Origin: JBKPNZ01 sp046732895
Lineage (GTDB): Bacteria > Actinomycetota > Thermoleophilia > Solirubrobacterales > 70-9
Direction of reading: 5' to 3'
Length of the DNA stretch: 24,811 bases
NCBI GenBank assembly: GCA_046732895.1
Contig: JBKPNZ010000003.1
Coordinates: forward strand, 1-24,811
In this document: piece by piece, positions 21,570-24,811 of the stretch
Layout of the letters: each line of letters opens with the position of its first letter
How positions within the stretch are numbered: position 1 is the first letter of the stretch
The notes under the pieces: generated by a model
Database searches by the model: none
What the model was told of the DNA's origin: nothing
Seen by the model: only the letters and a program-made list of their open reading frames with translations
Program-made: the position numbers and the translations under genes

Positions 21570-23663
21570 CTACGCCGCCTGATCCGCCCACGCGCCGTAC
21601 AACCGCGCGTAGGCACCACCGGCATCGATCAGCTCCTCGTGCGTCCCCGACTCCGCCACCTCGCCGTGCTCGAGCACCACGATCTTCGCCGCCCGCCGAA
21701 TCGTCGAGAGCCGGTGCGCGATCACGATCCCCGTCCGCCCCGCCAGCAGACGCTCCAACCCCTTCTCGATCACCCTCTCCGTCCGCACATCCACATTGGA
21801 CGTCGCCTCATCGAGAATCAGGATCCGCGGCTCCGCCAGCAGCGCCCTCGCGAACGCAACGAGCTGGCGCTGCCCGGCTGACAGCTGCACCCCGCGCTCC
21901 CCGATCTCCGTCTCGTACCCGTCGGCGAACCGCTCGATGAACCCTTCCGCGCCGACCGCCCGCGCGGCATCGCGGATGTCCTCCTCGCTCGCATCCGGCC
22001 GCCCGAACGCGATGTTCTCCCGAATCGTCCCGGAGAACAGGAACCCCTCCTGCGGCACGATTCCGAGCTGGCTCCGAAGCGCCCGCGACTGCAGGTCACG
22101 CAGGTCATACCCATCCACGAGCACCCGCCCGTGCTGCGGGTCATAGAAGCGCGCCACCAGCTTCGCGAGCGTCGACTTGCCCGCCCCCGTCTCACCCACC
22201 AGCGCCACCGTCTGCCCCGCCGGCACCACCAGGTCGATCCCCCGCATCGCCCACTCCGACCCGTCAAGCGGCACGGTGAGCGGCGATCGCGACCCCGAGG
22301 CCTCGACGTCGGAAGTTGGAGACGGGTCGCGCAACCGGGTAGAGGCCGCGGGCCTTGATTCCTCAACCCTCGATTCCCGCACGGCATCTCCCTCCGCGGC
22401 ATAGGAGAACCACACGTCCTCGAGCCGGATCTCACCCCTGATCTGCCCCGGGTCCGTCGCGTCCGGCTTGTCCACCATGTCCGGCGACGTATCGAGCAGA
22501 TCGAAGATCTTGTCCAGCGCCGCCATCCCCTGCTGGTAGGTCGTATACAGCTGCGAGATCTGCTGGATCGGGTCGAAGAACTGATTCAGGTAGCCGACGA
22601 ATGCGATCAGGATCCCGATCTCGGCATCCCCGTCGATCACCCGATAACCGCCGTACAGGAGGATGGCCGCCGTACCGATCGCGGAGAGCAACTCCACCGC
22701 CGGGAAGTACGACGCATTGAGGTAGACCGTGCGCATATTGACCACACGGTTCTCCTGGTTCAGCTCCGACATCCGGGCGATGTGGCGCTCCTCCTGCCCG
22801 AAGCTACGCACCACCCGCACCCCCGAGAGCGTCTCCTGCAGGTAGGCGGTGATGTTCGCGATCTTCTCCCGAGTCAGCCGATACGCATTGGCGGAGACGA
22901 TCCGGAAGATCACGCTCGCGACGAGTAGGAGCGGGAACGTCAGGAACGTGACGAGCGCCAGCGGCACGTCGAGGAACAGCAGGATGATCACCACCCCGAG
23001 GAGCGTAAGCGTGCTCTGGAACAGCGTCACCACCCCGTCGGTCACGAGCGAGTCCAGCGCCTGCACGTCGTTCGTCATCCGCGAGATCAACACCCCGGGC
23101 TTGCGCCGCGTGAAGAACCCGATCGACATCGCCTGCAGGTGCGAGTAGATCCGCTCCCGCAGGTCCTGAAGCGCCCGCTGCCCAACCCACCCGACGAGGT
23201 ACGTCTGCACATACGAGGCCGCCCAGTAGATCGCGACCGAGGCGATGTACACGGCCACGAGCATCTCGAGGAAGCCGAAGTCGTGGGCTCGGATTCCGTC
23301 ATCGATCGCCCTCCCCGCCAGATACGGAGGCGCCAGCGCCGCCGCCGTCGCTAGCACCAGCGCGATCGCCATCCCGATCACCTGCTTGCGGTACGGCCGC
23401 AGCAGGCCGAGCATCCAGCGCACCTTCCGCCCCCGCTGATCCTCGCCGCGCACGAGCCGCCAGATGTCGCGCAGCATCAGCAGCGTCCCGGCCAGGCGAC
23501 CCGGCTGATTCGCCTGGTCCTCCGTCTCCTTCGCGACCTCCGAATTCTGCGTCTCCGGATCCACACCAAAGCCCCCGACCTCTACCCGGTCGCGCGAATC
23601 CCCGTCCACTCCGGACGTCGAGGCCGCGGGGTTCTGCCGGGTCGGCCGATCGCCCGCACTCAC
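21570..23663 (-). CDS. ABC exporter half-transporter, subunit B (canonical Walker B)
   Basis: 697 residues: six-helix exporter membrane domain (about 85-390) and nucleotide-binding domain. Motifs: A-loop VWFSYA, Walker A VGETGAGKST (about 488-497), Q-loop VPQEGFLFSGTIRENIAFG, signature LSAGQRQ (about 592, Ala instead of the first Gly after LS), Walker B ILILDEATSNVD with the catalytic Glu, and H-loop IAHRLSTI. It is 80-100 residues longer than usual because of an unusual polar N-terminal extension (residues 1-60) and an insertion of about 45 residues in the NBD between the A-loop and the next strand (about 424-468). Both contain copies of the palindromic element at 22291-22358 and 23566-23633. 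Start is GTG overlapping the upstream gene's stop (GTGA). Substrate unknown (lipid or drug type). Confidence 0.93.
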   Translation of the reverse strand: MSAGDRPTRQNPAASTSGVDGDSRDRVEVGGFGVDPETQNSEVAKETEDQANQPGRLAGTLLMLRDIWRLVRGEDQRGRKVRWMLGLLRPYRKQVIGMAIALVLATAAALAPPYLAGRAIDDGIRAHDFGFLEMLVAVYIASVAIYWAASYVQTYLVGWVGQRALQDLRERIYSHLQAMSIGFFTRRKPGVLISRMTNDVQALDSLVTDGVVTLFQSTLTLLGVVIILLFLDVPLALVTFLTFPLLLVASVIFRIVSANAYRLTREKIANITAYLQETLSGVRVVRSFGQEERHIARMSELNQENRVVNMRTVYLNASYFPAVELLSAIGTAAILLYGGYRVIDGDAEIGILIAFVGYLNQFFDPIQQISQLYTTYQQGMAALDKIFDLLDTSPDMVDKPDATDPGQIRGEIRLEDVWFSYAAEGDAVRESRVEESRPAASTRLRDPSPTSDVEASGSRSPLTVPLDGSEWAMRGIDLVVPAGQTVALVGETGAGKSTLAKLVARFYDPQHGRVLVDGYDLRDLQSRALRSQLGIVPQEGFLFSGTIRENIAFGRPDASEEDIRDAARAVGAEGFIERFADGYETEIGERGVQLSAGQRQLVAFARALLAEPRILILDEATSNVDVRTERVIEKGLERLLAGRTGIVIAHRLSTIRRAAKIVVLEHGEVAESGTHEELIDAGGAYARLYGAWADQAA
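22291..22358 (+). repeat. intragenic palindromic element, copy 1
   Basis: A 68-base sequence whose plus strand matches, without gaps, the minus strand of 23566-23633 at 52 of 68 positions by my hand count. Its ends form an imperfect inverted repeat: CCCGAGGCCTCGAC (22294-22307) against GTAGAGGCCGCGGG (22339-22352), 12 of 14 pairs. It encodes residues about 436-458 of subunit B, within an insertion in the nucleotide-binding domain, in frame and without stops. Similarity may continue weakly to about 22385. Confidence 0.7.
23566..23633 (-). repeat. intragenic palindromic element, copy 2 (opposite orientation)
   Basis: Second copy of the element, inverted relative to copy 1 and encoding residues about 11-33 in the polar N-terminal extension of subunit B. 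The terminal inverted repeat is preserved at about 11 of 14 positions. Reading the antisense frame of copy 1 gives a peptide like that of copy 2 (both contain xASTSxV then RxRVE), which confirms the match at the protein level. Confidence 0.7.
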
Positions 23664-24811
23664 AGGCTCGCCACCTCCTCGCGCTCCTCGAGGTCACGCT
23701 GGAGGAAGAGCACGTCCTCGCAGCCGTACTCCGCGATCTCGGCATACAAGGGGGAGCTCCGCAGGAGCTCCTCGTGCGTCCCCCGATCCACGATCCGCCC
23801 GCCATCCATCACCACGATCTCGTCGGCCAGCGAGACCGTGGACAGGCGGTGCGCCACGATGAACGTCGTCCGCCCGACCATCGCCTCCTGCAGCCCGCGC
23901 TTGATCTCCGCCTCGGTGGTCGCGTCGACGGAGGAGGTCGCGTCGTCGAGGATCAGGATCCGCGGATCGGCGAGCAGCGCCCGTGCGATCGCAATCCGCT
24001 GGCGCTGCCCGCCCGACAGCGTCATTCCGCGCTCGCCGATCACCGTGTCATAGCCGTCGGGCAAGCGCTCGATGAACCCGTGCGCCTGCGCCCGCTGCGC
24101 CGCCATCTCGATCTGCGCCGGTGTCGCCTCGCGATTTGCGTACGCGATGTTCTCCGCCACCGACGCGGAGAAGAGGAAGCTGTCGTCGGCGACGAACGCG
24201 ATCTGGCGCCGCAGCGATTCGAGGTCGACCTCCCGCAGGTCCGCGCCGTCCACCTTGACCGAGCCCGTGCTCGGGTCGTAGAGGCGGGCGATCAGCGCAA
24301 CCAAGCTCGTCTTCCCGGAACCGGTCGGCCCGACGAGCGCCACCGTGCGGCCCGCCGCGACCCGCAGATCGATGTTCTCCAGCGCCGGCGCCCCGCCGTC
24401 GTAGCGCAGCGAGACGTCCCTGAATTCGACCTGACCGCTTCCCTCCGGCAGAGGCGGGGATCCCGGTGGGCTGGCAATCCGCGGCGCGCGGTCGAGGATC
24501 TCGAACATCCGATTGCCCGACGCCACGGCCCGCTGCGCCATCCCCAGGGACATCCCGAGCATCCGCATCGGCCCGATCAGCATCACGAGGTAGGTGTAGA
24601 ACGCCGTGAAGTCTCCGAGGGTGAGGTTGTTGTGGATGACCTCATGCCCGCCGACCAGGAGCACGACCGCGAGTCCCAGGCTCGGCAGGAATCCCAGCAA
24701 CGGCGAGTAGAACGCCCGCAGGCGCGTCGAGTACACGTTCTGATCGAAGACCCGCGCCACCGAGCGGCGGAACCGCTCGAGCATGTGCTCTTCGCGCGCG
24801 AACGCCTTGAC
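23660..24811 (-). CDS. ABC exporter half-transporter, subunit A (degenerate Walker B), 5' end beyond window
   Basis: 383 codons visible; the frame stays open to the window edge (VKAFAREEHM... is an internal stretch of the membrane domain), so the N-terminal helices lie outside. Visible: last membrane helices, then NBD with A-loop SLRYDGG, Walker A VGPTGSGKTS, Q-loop-region FVADDSFLFSASVAENIAYA, canonical signature LSGGQRQRIAIARAL, Walker B ILILDDATSSVD with Asp in place of the catalytic Glu, and H-loop VAHRLSTV. The Q-loop glutamine position reads Asp-Asp (VADDS). The Asp in Walker B and the LSAGQ in the partner belong to the same composite site, as in heterodimeric exporters with one degenerate ATPase site. 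Upstream of and overlapping subunit B by 4 bases. Confidence 0.92.
   Translation of the reverse strand, partial: VKAFAREEHMLERFRRSVARVFDQNVYSTRLRAFYSPLLGFLPSLGLAVVLLVGGHEVIHNNLTLGDFTAFYTYLVMLIGPMRMLGMSLGMAQRAVASGNRMFEILDRAPRIASPPGSPPLPEGSGQVEFRDVSLRYDGGAPALENIDLRVAAGRTVALVGPTGSGKTSLVALIARLYDPSTGSVKVDGADLREVDLESLRRQIAFVADDSFLFSASVAENIAYANREATPAQIEMAAQRAQAHGFIERLPDGYDTVIGERGMTLSGGQRQRIAIARALLADPRILILDDATSSVDATTEAEIKRGLQEAMVGRTTFIVAHRLSTVSLADEIVVMDGGRIVDRGTHEELLRSSPLYAEIAEYGCEDVLFLQRDLEEREEVASL

Overview
The window is very GC-rich, densely coding chromosomal DNA. It has short gaps, many 1-4 base gene overlaps and frequent GTG/TTG starts. The gene content (Rex beside a glutaredoxin-like gene, a YbdK-type ligase, paired TrkA proteins next to APC permeases, GAAC-N4-GTTC type LexA box, DUF2520 beside panC) suggests a high-GC actinobacterium, perhaps Thermoleophilia (Solirubrobacterales/Gaiellales). 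The class-level guess rests on general resemblance only. No rRNA, CRISPR array or transposase was found.

Layout. (1) Positions 119-3072, minus strand: a pantothenate cluster, DUF2520 Rossmann protein -> panC -> panB, followed by a small DUF378 membrane protein. (2) 3234-6859, plus: zinc-ribbon FmdB-like protein, type-4 Fe-S uracil-DNA glycosylase, then the tRNA t6A set tsaE-tsaB-rimI-tsaD. (3) 7036-9610, plus: glutaredoxin-like protein, redox repressor Rex, YbdK-type carboxylate-amine ligase, DUF1844 protein. (4) 9736-13109, plus: K+-independent proton-pumping pyrophosphatase and an FMN-dependent alpha-hydroxy-acid oxidase. (5) 13197-19819, plus: two APC permeases with C-terminal UspA-like domains, a tiny membrane protein, two TrkA/RCK proteins and a ferredoxin-reductase-like flavoprotein; this looks like a potassium or cation transport module. 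(6) 19860-20758: tRNA-Gln(CUG) on minus, divergent from an HNH endonuclease with duplicated DNA-binding modules and a perfect actinobacterial-type SOS box abutting its start codon. (7) 20832-21548: a membrane-anchored, probably extracellular helical protein with a Thr/Pro/Gly-rich tail. (8) 21570-24811, minus: the two subunits of a heterodimeric ABC exporter, the first cut by the window end.

Most notable signals. Two 68-base copies of an imperfect palindromic element (52 of 68 positions identical, opposite orientations) lie in frame inside one ABC exporter gene, resembling in style the coding-sequence-invading Rickettsia palindromic elements. An SOS-box-controlled HNH nuclease carries two copies of a roughly 43-residue module. 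The uracil-DNA glycosylase ends in a perfect sliding-clamp-binding motif. DUF2520 sits where a ketopantoate reductase would be expected. Several genes have a TANNNT box 6-9 bases before ATG, implying leaderless transcripts.
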